Assembly (NCBI GenBank): GCA_026990385.1
Contig: JALXDL010000024.1
Coordinates: 1-64,000 of the forward strand
DNA length: 64,000 nt
Reading direction: 5' to 3'
From: DRKI01 sp011051875
Lineage (GTDB): Bacteria > Desulfobacterota > Desulfobulbia > Desulfobulbales > Desulfobulbaceae
Shown: piece after piece, positions 24,092 through 33,805 of the stretch
How positions within the stretch are numbered: the first letter of the stretch is position 1
Layout: every line of letters begins with the position of its first letter
Program-made: the position numbers and the translations under genes
Notes under the pieces: generated by a model
Seen by the model: only the letters and a program-made list of their open reading frames with translations
Databases searched by the model: none
Told to the model about the DNA's origin: nothing

Positions 24092-25369
24092 TCACCAGCG
24101 GCGCTCAAATCTCCGGCGCAGGAACACGGCAAGGCCGTTCATGCAGATGAGAAAGGCGAGCAGGACCATGATCGCAGCCGCGGTCCGTTCGACAAAGGCG
24201 CGTTCCGGGGCATCGGCCCAGAGATAGATCTGCACCGGCAGCACCGTGGCCGGATCGGTCAGGGTCGAGGGAACATCGACGATGAACGCCACCATGCCGA
24301 TCATGAGCAGGGGGGCGGTCTCGCCCAGGGCCTGGGCCATGCCGATGATGGTGCCGGTCATCATGCCCGGCATGGCCAGGGGCAGGACATGGTGGACAAT
24401 AACCTGCATCCTGGAGGCGCCGATACCCAGGGCTGCCTCGCGAATGGAAGGTGGCACGGACTTGAGCGAGGCCCGGCTGGCAATGATGATGGTGGGCAGT
24501 GTCATCAGGGAGAGGACCATGCCGCCCACAAGCGGCGCCGAGCGGGGCAGGCCGAGAACGTCCAGGAAAAAGGCCAGGCCGAGCAGGCCGAAGACAATGG
24601 AGGGCACGGCGGCCAGGTTGTTGATATTGACCTCGATCAGATCGGTCCACCACGTGCGGGGGGCGAACTCCTCCAGATAGACCGCCGCGGCAACACCCAT
24701 GGGAAAGGAAAGCAGCAGGGTGACCAGCATGGTCAGGAGCGAGCCCGTCATCGCCCCCCTGATGCCGGCCAGTTCGGGCTCGCGGGAATCTCCGGCCGTG
24801 AAAAACGTCGTGTTGAACCGTTTTTTCAGACGTCCCAGGGCGGTCAGGTGATCGATCCAGGCGATCTGCCGGTCACTGAGCCGACGCTGGCTTTCCGGTC
24901 CCACGCGCGATATGTGTCCCTTGATCAGCATGTCCACCTCGTCGTCCGCAGGCAGCCAGACCCTCTGCCTGGTTCCGATGAGGCTGGTATCCTGCATGAC
25001 CATCTTCTGCAGGAGAAAGGCGGCCCCGGAACTGACCAGCCGGTACAACCTGCGCCGGTCCTTCCGTCCCCGCACATCGGGAAACAGTTGCCGCAGCCCC
25101 TGTTTCACCAGGGCTGAATAGTTGGCCCTGGCCAGGTTGTCGACGTCAAAGTGATCAGCGGCAAAATCGATATCCAGGAGGATCTCGGTCTGCTGGAAGG
25201 CTGTCCAGCCATTGGCGACGATGGAAGCGAACAGCAGGGCCAGGAAGCCGATGCTGACGAGCACGGCCGTCAGTCCCAGGCGCCGGAACAGCCGCTCCCG
25301 CCGGTAGCGCCTGGCCAGTCCGCGATGCACCACATCCATGGTGGTCTGTGCCTTGTCGTTCATCTGCAT
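24092..25369 (-). CDS. pstA: Phosphate ABC transporter permease PstA (with N-terminal DUF3333-type region)
   Basis: 425 aa, longer than the roughly 280-300 aa of enteric PstA. The extra part is an N-terminal membrane anchor (LGLTAVLVSIGFLALLFASI) followed by a periplasmic region (about residues 60-195), as in PstA proteins carrying the DUF3333 domain. The permease core contains GSLLTMLVTLLLSFPMGVAA, EEFAPRTWW, and the EAA loop REAALGIGASRMQVIVHHVL. It pairs with PstC in the membrane. It lies 18 bp after pstC. Confidence 0.93.
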   Translation of the reverse strand: MQMNDKAQTTMDVVHRGLARRYRRERLFRRLGLTAVLVSIGFLALLFASIVANGWTAFQQTEILLDIDFAADHFDVDNLARANYSALVKQGLRQLFPDVRGRKDRRRLYRLVSSGAAFLLQKMVMQDTSLIGTRQRVWLPADDEVDMLIKGHISRVGPESQRRLSDRQIAWIDHLTALGRLKKRFNTTFFTAGDSREPELAGIRGAMTGSLLTMLVTLLLSFPMGVAAAVYLEEFAPRTWWTDLIEVNINNLAAVPSIVFGLLGLAFFLDVLGLPRSAPLVGGMVLSLMTLPTIIIASRASLKSVPPSIREAALGIGASRMQVIVHHVLPLAMPGMMTGTIIGMAQALGETAPLLMIGMVAFIVDVPSTLTDPATVLPVQIYLWADAPERAFVERTAAAIMVLLAFLICMNGLAVFLRRRFERRW

Positions 25370-25387
25370 GGCTCGACTCCCGGCAAT

Positions 25388-26764
25388 CTACTCATATTCT
25401 TCCCTGTAACGGCGGACCACGTAAAGCGCCACCACGTTCAGGAGCAGGGTCACCACGAACAGCAGGAGTCCCAGGGCAAAGGCGGCCAGGGTCTTGGGGC
25501 TGTCAAACTCCTGGTCGCCCACCAGGAGAGTGACAATCTGGACCGTGACCGTGGTGACAGCCTCCAGGGGATTGGCGGTCAGGCGGGCCGACAGGCCGGC
25601 GGCCATGACCACGATCATGGTTTCGCCAATGGCGCGGGACGCGGCCAGGAGGATACCGCCGACGATGCCGGGCAGCGCCGCGGGCAGGACAACGTGGATG
25701 ATGGTCTCGCTCCGGGTGGCACCCAGGCCGTAGGACCCATCCCGCAGGGACTGGGGCACGGCGTTGATGACATCGTCGGACAGGGAGGAAACAAAGGGAA
25801 TGATCATGATCCCCATGACCAGGCCGGCGGCAAGAGCACTCTCGGACGAGACATCCAGGCCGGCCATGGTCCCGACATCCCGGATACAGGGTGCCACCAC
25901 CAGGGCGGCAAAAAAGCCGTACACCACCGTGGGCACCCCGGCCAGGATCTCCATGGCGGGCTTGGCCCAGGTCCGGACCCCGGGCGCGGCATACTCCGAA
26001 AGGTAGATGGCCGACATCAGTCCCACCGGCACGGCCACGGCAAGGGCAATGGCCGAGATCATGAAGGTTCCGGCCAGGACCGGCACCGCGCCGAAGGAAC
26101 CGGAGCTGGCCACCTGGTCGGCGCGCATGGCCATCTGCGGACTCCACTTGAGGCCAAAGAGAAACTCCGCCAGCGGTACCTGGCGGAAAAAACGGATCGA
26201 CTCGAACAGGACCGACAGAACGATGCCGATGGTGGTCAGGACCGCGACAGTGGAACAGAGCAGGAGCCCCACACGTATGATCTGCTCCACATGGTTGCGG
26301 GATCGCAGGTCGGGACTGATCCTGAAATAGACCAGGGCGGCGGAAAGAACCGCTGTCCCCAGCATGAGAAAGGCCATGAACATCCGGCCGGTTGCGGCCA
26401 GGGCCCGGTAGTGGTCCGCTGCCTGCTGCAGGACCGGATCGATATCGCGGGCCGCCACGTGCCCCGCCACCAGGTTATGGAGGTCATTGACAAGCAGGGT
26501 CTGCTGGGCTGCGCCCCGGGCCAGCATCTCCCGGGGTAACTCCTGGAGGACCAGGCGGGTAAGGATGCTGTCGGCAAAAAACACCCAGAGAAGATAGATA
26601 AGCAGCCCGGGAATCAGGCACCAGAGGGCAACCAGCATGCCATGGTACCAGGGGCGTGAGTGGAGCCGCTCCCCTGCGGCGACGGCAAGGGCCCGTCGCT
26701 TGCCCTGGACAAAGGCGACCGAGGCCAGCAGGAGCAGGAGGCATGGAACAACGAGGAAGGACAT
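25388..26764 (-). CDS. pstC: Phosphate ABC transporter permease PstC
   Basis: 458 aa. An N-terminal extension with membrane segments (VVPCLLLLLASVAFVQ; MLVALWCLIPGLLIYLLWVF) and a periplasmic part precede the permease core. The core carries AIYLSEYAAPGVRTWAKPAM, EILAGVPTVVYGFFAAL, EAA-type RDGSYGLGATRSETIIHVVL, and ASRAIGETMIV. This is the extended PstC form found with DUF3333-PstA. It is separated from phoU by only 9 bp, so co-transcribed. Confidence 0.93.
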   Translation of the reverse strand: MSFLVVPCLLLLLASVAFVQGKRRALAVAAGERLHSRPWYHGMLVALWCLIPGLLIYLLWVFFADSILTRLVLQELPREMLARGAAQQTLLVNDLHNLVAGHVAARDIDPVLQQAADHYRALAATGRMFMAFLMLGTAVLSAALVYFRISPDLRSRNHVEQIIRVGLLLCSTVAVLTTIGIVLSVLFESIRFFRQVPLAEFLFGLKWSPQMAMRADQVASSGSFGAVPVLAGTFMISAIALAVAVPVGLMSAIYLSEYAAPGVRTWAKPAMEILAGVPTVVYGFFAALVVAPCIRDVGTMAGLDVSSESALAAGLVMGIMIIPFVSSLSDDVINAVPQSLRDGSYGLGATRSETIIHVVLPAALPGIVGGILLAASRAIGETMIVVMAAGLSARLTANPLEAVTTVTVQIVTLLVGDQEFDSPKTLAAFALGLLLFVVTLLLNVVALYVVRRYREEYE

Positions 26765-26773
26765 GGCTGCCGG

Positions 26774-27436
26774 CTACTCCGTGTCGCCGCGCACGATTTC
26801 ACCTTCCACCAGGTAGATCACCTCCTCGGCGATATTGGTGGCCCGGTCGCCGATCCGCTCCAGGTGCCTGGCCAGGAGGTACAGGTTGACCAGGCAGGCC
26901 GCGTGACCGACCTCGCTGTTCAGGGCCCGGAGCACACCCTTGTAGGCCTGGTTGCGCAACTGGTCCACCACCTCGTCCTCGATGAAGATCCGGCGCGCGA
27001 GAGCGGCATCCTCGGTGACCAGGGAATCCAGCCCCATCTTGAGCATCTGCATGACCCTGGCCGACATGGGGTGATAATCAATGGTGAACTCCAGGTCCGA
27101 GTCCTTGCTGATGGTCTGCACCCTTTTTGCGATGTTCACCGCGATGTCCGCGATACGTTCGAGTTCGTTGTTGATCTTGATGATGGCGATGAGCAGGCGG
27201 AGATCACGGGCCACCGGCTGATGCAGGGCCAGTATCTTGAGGCATTCCTCCTCGATCTCGATCTCCATCTCGTCAATCTCCCAGTCAGAACCGATGATCT
27301 CGGAGAGAAGGTCCGGATCCCTGGTGAGGATGGCGGCACAGGCCTTCCTGACCCGGTCCTCCACCAGGCTGCCCAGAACCATGAACCTGTTTTTCAACCG
27401 TTCGATCTCACGATGAAAGGTAAGCTGATACACCAC
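26774..27436 (-). CDS. phoU: Phosphate signalling protein PhoU
   Basis: 220 aa, the usual size. Two repeated three-helix bundles with metal-binding motifs are seen: ELERIADIAVNIAKR and HLERIGDRATNIAEE (ExxRxxD type). PhoU couples Pst transport status to PhoR, suppressing PhoB in high phosphate. Here it is the first gene of the pst transcript, in contrast to its usual last place. It lies divergent to phoB with a Pho-box-like array between. Confidence 0.95.
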   Translation of the reverse strand: MVYQLTFHREIERLKNRFMVLGSLVEDRVRKACAAILTRDPDLLSEIIGSDWEIDEMEIEIEEECLKILALHQPVARDLRLLIAIIKINNELERIADIAVNIAKRVQTISKDSDLEFTIDYHPMSARVMQMLKMGLDSLVTEDAALARRIFIEDEVVDQLRNQAYKGVLRALNSEVGHAACLVNLYLLARHLERIGDRATNIAEEVIYLVEGEIVRGDTE

Positions 27437-27882
27437 TGGTCATTCCCCCCTTCGGCATGAGCCGTCATGGCCGGAAACGTATCGGCCAGATGGCCGTGAC
27501 GCGTGTCTTGTCCACCGTCGTCCTGCCCTTGCTGACCATGCGCAGGCAGTAGATACCCCGCTTTCGTTATGGTTTGATTAGATGAATATTAGGGTTCTGT
27601 TAGGATGTCGATTTTCTGTTGCGCCACCCCGGGGAGCATGTCATCTTCTTCATCAGCAAAACGGCAGCAAAACCCCTGGCAGCCGGTCAACGGCGCGTGC
27701 CCGGTCCATGGCTGACCGGGGACCTTCAACGTGCATCCTGCCCGGCCGGAGCCACCGTCGGTCGACCGATGATGGCACTACCGGACATCGCCTGCCGGGT
27801 GCCGGAGACAGGGCACGGGCACAGGACCGGGACACGGACCGGTCCTGCCCTCGCGGATTGTAGAGAGAGAGGTTCTTGAGGC
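27437..27882. other. 446-bp divergent regulatory region between phoU and phoB
   Basis: Holds the Pho-box-like array at 27565-27604. Otherwise no supported gene; frames inside it are short and compositionally odd. Confidence 0.5.
27565..27604 (-). promoter_or_regulatory. Pho-box-like array of four 7-mers, 11-bp period, upstream of phoU
   Basis: Plus-strand CGTTATG (27565), GATTAGA (27576), TATTAGG (27587) and TGTTAGG (27598), each followed by a 4-bp spacer. On the minus strand, toward phoU, the best units read CCTAACA and CCTAATA. Seven-base direct repeats every 11 bp are the architecture of PhoB sites, though the sequence differs from enteric CTGTCAT. Confidence 0.65.
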
Positions 27883-28584
27883 GTGGGAAAGGAAACCATC
27901 CTGATCGTGGAAGACGACATCGACATCCAGCAACTGGTGAGCTACAACCTGATCAAGTCCGGTTTTCACGTCACCTGCGCCGATTCCGGCGAGGAGGCCC
28001 TGCAGTTGCTGGAACAGGAAAAGGTGGACCTGGTCCTGCTCGACATCATGCTGCCGGGCAGGGACGGCATGGAGATCTGCGCCATGATCAGGGCGAGGGA
28101 ACGCTTCAGCCGCCTTCCCGTCATCATGCTGACCGCCAAGGGCGAGGAAGACGATATCATCAGCGGCCTTGCCGGAGGCGCGGATGACTATGTCACCAAA
28201 CCCTTCAGTCCCAAGGTGCTGGTCGCCCGCATCAGGGCCCAGCTCAGGAAACGTCACGAGCCAGGAGAGGCGGAGGATAACGCCGGGCCGGAGTCCATCA
28301 GGATCCACGCCATGACCATCCACCGGGGCAGGCACCAGGTCCTGGTCGGCGATATCCCGGTCCACCTGACCACCACCGAGTTCACCATCCTCGAGCTGCT
28401 GGCCTCCAGGCCGGGCTGGGTCTTCACCCGCCAGCAGATCATCGACACCATCAGGGGCTATGACTACCTCATCACCCCCAGGGCCGTGGACGTGCAGATC
28501 TTCGGCCTGCGCAAGAAATTAGGCGCTTCCGGAAGCTGTATCGAGACGGTGCGGGGCATCGGCTACCGCATGAAGGAGAAGTGA
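27883..28584 (+). CDS. phoB: Response regulator PhoB
   Basis: 233 aa with a GTG start. The receiver domain has IVEDD, phosphoacceptor Asp in LVLLDIMLPG, and the conserved Lys in TKPFSPKVLVARIRA. A winged-helix OmpR/PhoB DNA-binding domain follows (LTTTEFTILELLASRPGWVF; PRAVDVQIFGLRKKLG; ETVRGIGYRMKE). Activated by the PhoR kinase, encoded 37 bp downstream. Likely binds the 11-bp-period repeats upstream of phoU and pstS. Confidence 0.93.
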   Translation: MGKETILIVEDDIDIQQLVSYNLIKSGFHVTCADSGEEALQLLEQEKVDLVLLDIMLPGRDGMEICAMIRARERFSRLPVIMLTAKGEEDDIISGLAGGADDYVTKPFSPKVLVARIRAQLRKRHEPGEAEDNAGPESIRIHAMTIHRGRHQVLVGDIPVHLTTTEFTILELLASRPGWVFTRQQIIDTIRGYDYLITPRAVDVQIFGLRKKLGASGSCIETVRGIGYRMKEK

Positions 28585-28621
28585 TGCCCGCAGGCGAGAT
28601 AACGAAAAACCGGCACTGACC

Positions 28622-30433
28622 ATGAACAGTGGCCCCATGCGGAACCGTCCGCTCTTCTGGCAGATATTTCTTGCCTGCCTGGTGATCATCATCCTGGCGG
28701 TCTCTGCGGTGAGCTGGTATGGCACGACCACTGTCCGCCGGTTCTATTATCGCCAGATGCGTGCAGACATCCACTCCCGGGCCGTACTGGTGCGACCGCA
28801 GATTCTCGACCTGCTGCGCGGCAACCCCGGTTCGCTGCAGGAGTTCTGCCGCCAGACCGGGCGGGCGGCCCGGACCCGCATCACGGTCATCGCGGCCGAC
28901 GGCACCGTGCTGGCCGATTCCAACGAGGATCCCGCCCACATGGACAACCATGGTCACCGCCCCGAGGTGCTGGTCGCCTTCCAGGGCCGGGTCGGCTCTT
29001 CCTTTCGCCTCAGCAAGACCCTGGCCCGCAAGATGCTGTACGTCGCCATTCCCCTGGCCGGGAACACGACCGAGCACCGGGGGGTCCTGCGGCTGTCGGT
29101 ACCGGCCACATCCATGGACATGGTCCTGGCCACCATCCACCGCCGGATCATGATCGGCACCCTGTTCATCATCCTGTTGGCAGCCCTGTTTTCCTATTTC
29201 ATTGCCCGCCGGATCAGCCGGCCGCTGGAGGAGATGCGGGCTGCCGCGGAACAGCTTGCCTCGGGCAAAAGCAACCAGCCGCTCCTGCTGCGCGACACCC
29301 ATGTCTCGCGCGAGGTCGCGGACCTGGCCGGCAGCCTGAACAACATGGCCGAGCAGGTGAGCCGACGGATCAAGATCATCATTCAGCAGAAAAACGAGCT
29401 CGAGGCCGTGTTCAGCAGCATGACCGAGGGGATCCTGGCCATTGACCGGCAGCACCGGGTCATCCGCATCAACCGGACTGCTGCCGGCCTGTTTCAGGTC
29501 GATCCCCAGGCGGTCAAGGAAAAGCCCATGGAAGGGGTGCTCCGCAATCGTGACCTGCAGGCATTCATTGTCAGGGCACTGGACATGGGGGAACCGGCAA
29601 GCCGGGATATCGTGCTCAACAGCGGCGAAGAAGAGGTGCTGCTCTCACTGAATGCGGTGCCCCTGTATGACGGGGACGGTAAAGAGATGGGGGTCCTGGT
29701 GGCCCTGGATAATGTCACCAGGATCCACCGGCTGGAGACGATCAGGAGGGATTTTGTGGCCAACGTCTCCCACGAGCTGAAGACGCCGATCACCGCCATC
29801 CGCGGCTACGTGGAGACCCTGCGTGACGGTGCCGTCAATGATCCGGACCACAGCCGCCGTTTTCTGGAGATCATAGGCCGGCAGACCAGCCGCCTCGATG
29901 CCATTGTCGATGACCTGCTCACTCTCTCCCGCATCGAGGACACAACAGAAAAAGACGCCATCCGGAAAGCCAGGGAAAACATCTTTTCCCTGCTCGACTT
30001 CTGCCGGCAGACCTGCTCGGTGAGCGCTGACCAGAAGGGGATCACACTGGCCATCGAATGCGAACCGTCCCTGGAAGCACCCCTCAACCGGGCCATGATG
30101 GAACAGGCGGTCATCAACCTGCTGACCAACGCCATCACCTACAGCCCCGACCACTCACGGGTCGTTCTCCAGGCAACGGCCGGCCGGGAAGATGACGGCC
30201 GCAGGGTGATTCGTCTTTCGGTCCGGGACCAGGGCCCCGGCATCGCCAGGGAACACCAGCAACGCATCTTCGAGCGATTCTACCGCTGCGACCGGGCCCG
30301 CAGCCGCGAGGCCGGCGGCACGGGCCTCGGACTGGCCATTGTCAAACACATCGCCCAGGCCCACAACGCCACCGTGCAGGTGGACAGTCATCCCGGCCGC
30401 GGCTCGACCTTCACCATTATCCTGCCGGCGTGA
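28622..30433 (+). CDS. phoR: Phosphate-regulon sensor histidine kinase PhoR
   Basis: 603 aa. Transmembrane helix 1 about residues 12-34 (QIFLACLVIIILAVSAVSWY), periplasmic domain to about 170, transmembrane helix 2 (IGTLFIILLAALFSYFIA), a HAMP linker, a PAS domain (about 260-370), then the kinase. H-box NVSHELKTPITAIRGY, N-box INLLTNAITYSP, G1 DQGPGI, G2 GGTGLGLAIVKHI. Unlike the short-loop enteric PhoR it has a sizeable periplasmic domain, as in PhoR of Bacillus and many deltaproteobacteria. Confidence 0.9.
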   Translation: MNSGPMRNRPLFWQIFLACLVIIILAVSAVSWYGTTTVRRFYYRQMRADIHSRAVLVRPQILDLLRGNPGSLQEFCRQTGRAARTRITVIAADGTVLADSNEDPAHMDNHGHRPEVLVAFQGRVGSSFRLSKTLARKMLYVAIPLAGNTTEHRGVLRLSVPATSMDMVLATIHRRIMIGTLFIILLAALFSYFIARRISRPLEEMRAAAEQLASGKSNQPLLLRDTHVSREVADLAGSLNNMAEQVSRRIKIIIQQKNELEAVFSSMTEGILAIDRQHRVIRINRTAAGLFQVDPQAVKEKPMEGVLRNRDLQAFIVRALDMGEPASRDIVLNSGEEEVLLSLNAVPLYDGDGKEMGVLVALDNVTRIHRLETIRRDFVANVSHELKTPITAIRGYVETLRDGAVNDPDHSRRFLEIIGRQTSRLDAIVDDLLTLSRIEDTTEKDAIRKARENIFSLLDFCRQTCSVSADQKGITLAIECEPSLEAPLNRAMMEQAVINLLTNAITYSPDHSRVVLQATAGREDDGRRVIRLSVRDQGPGIAREHQQRIFERFYRCDRARSREAGGTGLGLAIVKHIAQAHNATVQVDSHPGRGSTFTIILPA

Positions 30434-30448
30434 ACACCGCCCTGATCA

Positions 30449-32494
30449 TCAGGTCTCGTACTCGTAGGGTTTCTGGAAATAGGTAAACACCTGGACCAGT
30501 TTCTCGCGAATCGAAGGATCCTGGCAGTTGCAGCGAGCGCCATAGAGATAGAAGCCGTCCTCTTTCTGCTCGTGCAGGATCCTGGCCGTCACGGTCACGG
30601 TCTCCTCATTCGCCGCACCGCCGTCGGTCGGCAGGAATATGATGAGATCCAGGGGCGTATCCTTTCTCCAATCCAGTTTCTCCCGGCACTTGATGCGGAA
30701 TCCGCCCAGGCTGAGGTCACGGGTGATCCCCTCGACAACGTCATCCCCCATGCGGAGCTGGAGCCGGATATTGTTCCGTATCCGCGGATGCTCCCGCTTG
30801 TCGCCATCCTTTCTTTTGACCGTGGTGGCCACCGGGTCGGTCTCGAATCGGCCGAGCATCCGGTCCAGCTCCTCGGCGATGAAGTGGAGATCGTCTGCGA
30901 CCAGGGCCGTCGCGTCAGACTTCTTCGAGCTCTGGCGGAGGACATCGAACAGGTCGTTGATCCGCTCATAGAGCTGGTTCAACTGCTCTGTCTGCTGGTC
31001 ATTGAACCGGACGATCTCCTCGGTGCTCCCCATGGTCTGGTTGATCCCCTCGGTCATGGTCTCGAAGGCGGACACGGTCTTTTCCGACTCCTGCCGCGAG
31101 TGGTGCACCTTGTCGACGACATTCTGCATGGAGCCCACCGACTCGGCCACCCGCTCGGTGAGGCGGTTGATGAGGTTGGTGATCTCGGTGGTCGATTCCG
31201 CGGTCTGTTTGGCCAGATCCTTGATCTCGTTGGCCACCACGGCAAATCCCTTGCCCGCCTCGCCGGCCCGGGCCGCCTCGATGGTGGCGTTCAAGGCCAG
31301 CAGGTTGGTCTGGTCGGCAATGTTCTGGATCGACTCGATGATGTTGTGGATCTGGCCGGTAGCCTTTTCCAGGGCGCCCATCTGGCGGGCCGTCTCGTTG
31401 ACACTCTCCACGGTCTCGGCCAGTTCACCGATGTTCTGGTGGACAGCGGTAATACCCTCCTCGGTCTGGGCCCTGGTCTGGGCCACGGTCTCGCGGGCGA
31501 TCTCCATCTGGGAACTGACCGCATCGGAGATCTCCAGCAGGCTACTGATCGCTTGCAACACCTGTTCCGAACTCTGCTGCTCGCGGGCGCTGGCATCGGA
31601 GATCTCACCCGAGATCCTGGCGATCTGGTAGGAAGAGTGGGTCATCTGCTGACCGTTCTGCTGCACCACGTGGATGATGTCGCTCAACGAGCGCCGCATG
31701 ACATCGATCTGCCGGGCCACGAAACCGATCTCGTCATTGGGGGGTGGTTCGCTCTCGTAGTGGCGCAGGTCCCCGTTGGTGATGCGCTTGGCAGTGGCCA
31801 CCATCCGGTTGAGCGGCGCCGTGATCCGCGCGACCAGCAGAGACGAGATCTGCATGGCAATGGCCGTGGCCATCAGCCACAGCACAACCAGGGAGACGAG
31901 CAGAAAGCGTACCTTGCTGTCCGACTGGTCGGCCAGCATGCCCACGGCCTTGTTCATGCTGGCCAGAACCCGAACGCTCAGGGTGTTGATCCGGGCCAGA
32001 TGGTCCGCAGTGGAGCTGCCGGGCCCGACCTGCGCAATCTCACTCAGGAGTTGGCCCCACAGTTTTTTCACCTCCACAAGCTGCGCCCGGACCTCGCTGT
32101 TCCCGGTGCCCGACAGTTGCACCGGCTTGGTCAGGCCGAGATCCATGAAGGTCTGGCCTCCATCGGTGAGGGCGGCCAGGGAAAGTTCGAAGAGGCGCCT
32201 GGTCTTGTTCATCTGGGCACGGTCGGCGTCAGCGCTCTCTGCTCCCGGCAGGGCAAGGGAGAGGAAAAACTCCTTGGTGAACTTCTGGGTCAGCATCCGC
32301 TGCCGACCGGCGATATTGATCACCAGGCCGTCGCTCTTCTGCCGAAACAGGGTCAGTGACGTATAGGCCACCATGGCGGTGATGATGACCAGGAAAAAGA
32401 TGTTCAGTACCCGGATCTTCTTTTTGACGCTCAATTCATCAAGATGCAAAACCCTGTCGACCAGCCCCAGCCTTCCGCTTGCCACTGCTGCCAT
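30449..32494 (-). CDS. Methyl-accepting chemotaxis protein with PilJ-type sensor and C-terminal PilZ domain
   Basis: About 681 aa. First transmembrane segment IRVLNIFFLVIITAMVAY. Periplasmic PilJ/NarX-like type IV sensor domain with NIAGRQRMLTQKFTKEFFLS. Second transmembrane segment LLVSLVVLWLMATAIAM, then HAMP. Cytoplasmic coiled coil with the hairpin tip IADQTNLLALNATIEAARAG followed by EAGKGFAVVANE. The end is a PilZ domain: KREHPRIRNN (RxxxR) and TRDLSLGGFRI (DxSxxG) suggest c-di-GMP binding. It would tie chemosensory signalling to c-di-GMP. The start was put at MAAVASG, since GGGGAAGGAG lies before that ATG; ATG 32512 is possible. Confidence 0.88.
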   Translation of the reverse strand: MAAVASGRLGLVDRVLHLDELSVKKKIRVLNIFFLVIITAMVAYTSLTLFRQKSDGLVINIAGRQRMLTQKFTKEFFLSLALPGAESADADRAQMNKTRRLFELSLAALTDGGQTFMDLGLTKPVQLSGTGNSEVRAQLVEVKKLWGQLLSEIAQVGPGSSTADHLARINTLSVRVLASMNKAVGMLADQSDSKVRFLLVSLVVLWLMATAIAMQISSLLVARITAPLNRMVATAKRITNGDLRHYESEPPPNDEIGFVARQIDVMRRSLSDIIHVVQQNGQQMTHSSYQIARISGEISDASAREQQSSEQVLQAISSLLEISDAVSSQMEIARETVAQTRAQTEEGITAVHQNIGELAETVESVNETARQMGALEKATGQIHNIIESIQNIADQTNLLALNATIEAARAGEAGKGFAVVANEIKDLAKQTAESTTEITNLINRLTERVAESVGSMQNVVDKVHHSRQESEKTVSAFETMTEGINQTMGSTEEIVRFNDQQTEQLNQLYERINDLFDVLRQSSKKSDATALVADDLHFIAEELDRMLGRFETDPVATTVKRKDGDKREHPRIRNNIRLQLRMGDDVVEGITRDLSLGGFRIKCREKLDWRKDTPLDLIIFLPTDGGAANEETVTVTARILHEQKEDGFYLYGARCNCQDPSIREKLVQVFTYFQKPYEYET

Positions 32495-32841
32495 GCTCCT
32501 TCCCCTCTCCATCTATTCCGTATCCACTGCATCGGTCCTGGGCAGAAACCTGAAAAAAACTGTTCTCAAGTGCCAGCCATACCGGTATTGTATGGGTGGA
32601 AGGGAGATGAAGTCAAATGAATACTTCAAGATACATCGCGGCCTCTCCCCGGGCCGGGCTGAAGCATGGACAGGCCCGGGCGCAGGAGAGGATTCCGGTT
32701 GGCAAGGGTGACGGGACGACAAAAAAAACCGGGGACTGCCCCCGGGCGATTATCACCAGGAAACAGGGCAACAGGATCCTCTGTCATCGCCCCGCGGGCG
32801 GACACTGACACGGTTTCTGTTTTCTGACACAGGAGGCCAGC
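32495..32841. other. About 350-bp divergent intergenic region
   Basis: Between the chemoreceptor and panE genes, divergently transcribed. Contains two heptad units TTCTGTT-TTCTGAC (about 32816-32828) like those before the PilZ gene at 48146. No supported gene. Confidence 0.4.
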
Positions 32842-33783
32842 ATGCACATCGTTATTCTGGGCGCCGGCGCCATCGGCAGGTTGCTGGGAGTCTACCTGAG
32901 CAGGTGTGACCACCGGATTACCCTGGTCGAACCACGAACCGAGGTGGTGGAGGCCATCAACAGCGCCGGCATCGGCTTCATGGAACAGGATGCCACGGAT
33001 CCCGACGCCGTGGTCCGGGTCCGGGCCAGGGCCGTGCCCCACGCCGGCGAGGTGCAGGAATGCGATCTTGTCCTGCTGGCGGTGAAATCCTTTGACACCC
33101 TGACTGCCATCCGCGCGGCCAGTCACCTGATCAGCGAAAAAAGCCCGGTCATCACCATGCAGACCGGCCTGGGCAACATCGAGCAGATGGAGCGGGTGGT
33201 GGACCGGCGCGCCATCATCGGCGGGTTCACCTTCATGGCCGCCACCGCGCTGGGTCCGGGCACGGTCCGCCACGGCGGTACCGGCAAGACCTACCTGGGC
33301 GAGCTGGACAGCAGGGTGACGGAGCGCCTGCGCACCATCTGCGGGCTCTTCGACAACTGCGGCCTCGTCTGTACCCCGGTGCACCGGTTCATGGGCCGGC
33401 TCTGGTGCAAGGTGATCGTCTACTCAGCCATCAACAGCCTCTCCTCCATCCTGCGGGTCAAGAACGGCCAGCTCCTCGACTCCATGGAATCCATCACCCT
33501 GATGAAACGGCTCATCGACGAGGGACGGGCAGTGGCCGAGGCGCATGCCGTGGACCTGGTTTTTCCCGATCTCTACGAGCTGCTCTTTTCCGCCTGCCGG
33601 ACCACGGCCGGAAACATCTCCTCCATGCTCCAGGACATCCTGGCCGGCCAGCGGACCGAGATCGACGCCCAGTGCGGCGCCCTGGTCGATTTCGGTGCCA
33701 GGGCCGGTCTGCCGGTGGTCACGCACCAGACCATGGTGGAACTGGTCAGACTTATCGAACGAAAAGAGACCGCTGCTGTCTGA
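32842..33783 (+). CDS. panE: 2-dehydropantoate 2-reductase-like protein (PanE/ApbA family)
   Basis: 313 aa. N-terminal NADP-binding Rossmann fold starting IVILGAGAIGRLLGVYLSR, family motif LLAVKSFDT, and MQTGLGN. The C-terminal helical domain has the catalytic lysine region LWCKVIVYSAINSLSSIL. PanE reduces ketopantoate in coenzyme A synthesis. The family also includes other ketoacid reductases, so the exact substrate is uncertain. AGGAGG lies eight bases before the ATG. A universal-stress gene follows after 22 bp. Confidence 0.85.
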   Translation: MHIVILGAGAIGRLLGVYLSRCDHRITLVEPRTEVVEAINSAGIGFMEQDATDPDAVVRVRARAVPHAGEVQECDLVLLAVKSFDTLTAIRAASHLISEKSPVITMQTGLGNIEQMERVVDRRAIIGGFTFMAATALGPGTVRHGGTGKTYLGELDSRVTERLRTICGLFDNCGLVCTPVHRFMGRLWCKVIVYSAINSLSSILRVKNGQLLDSMESITLMKRLIDEGRAVAEAHAVDLVFPDLYELLFSACRTTAGNISSMLQDILAGQRTEIDAQCGALVDFGARAGLPVVTHQTMVELVRLIERKETAAV

Positions 33784-33805
33784 CCCCTACCCAGGAGATG
33801 TGCTG

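Noticed and set aside
30572..32359. 595-aa plus-strand frame
   Set aside because: Exact antisense of the chemoreceptor gene, which has unmistakable MCP motifs.
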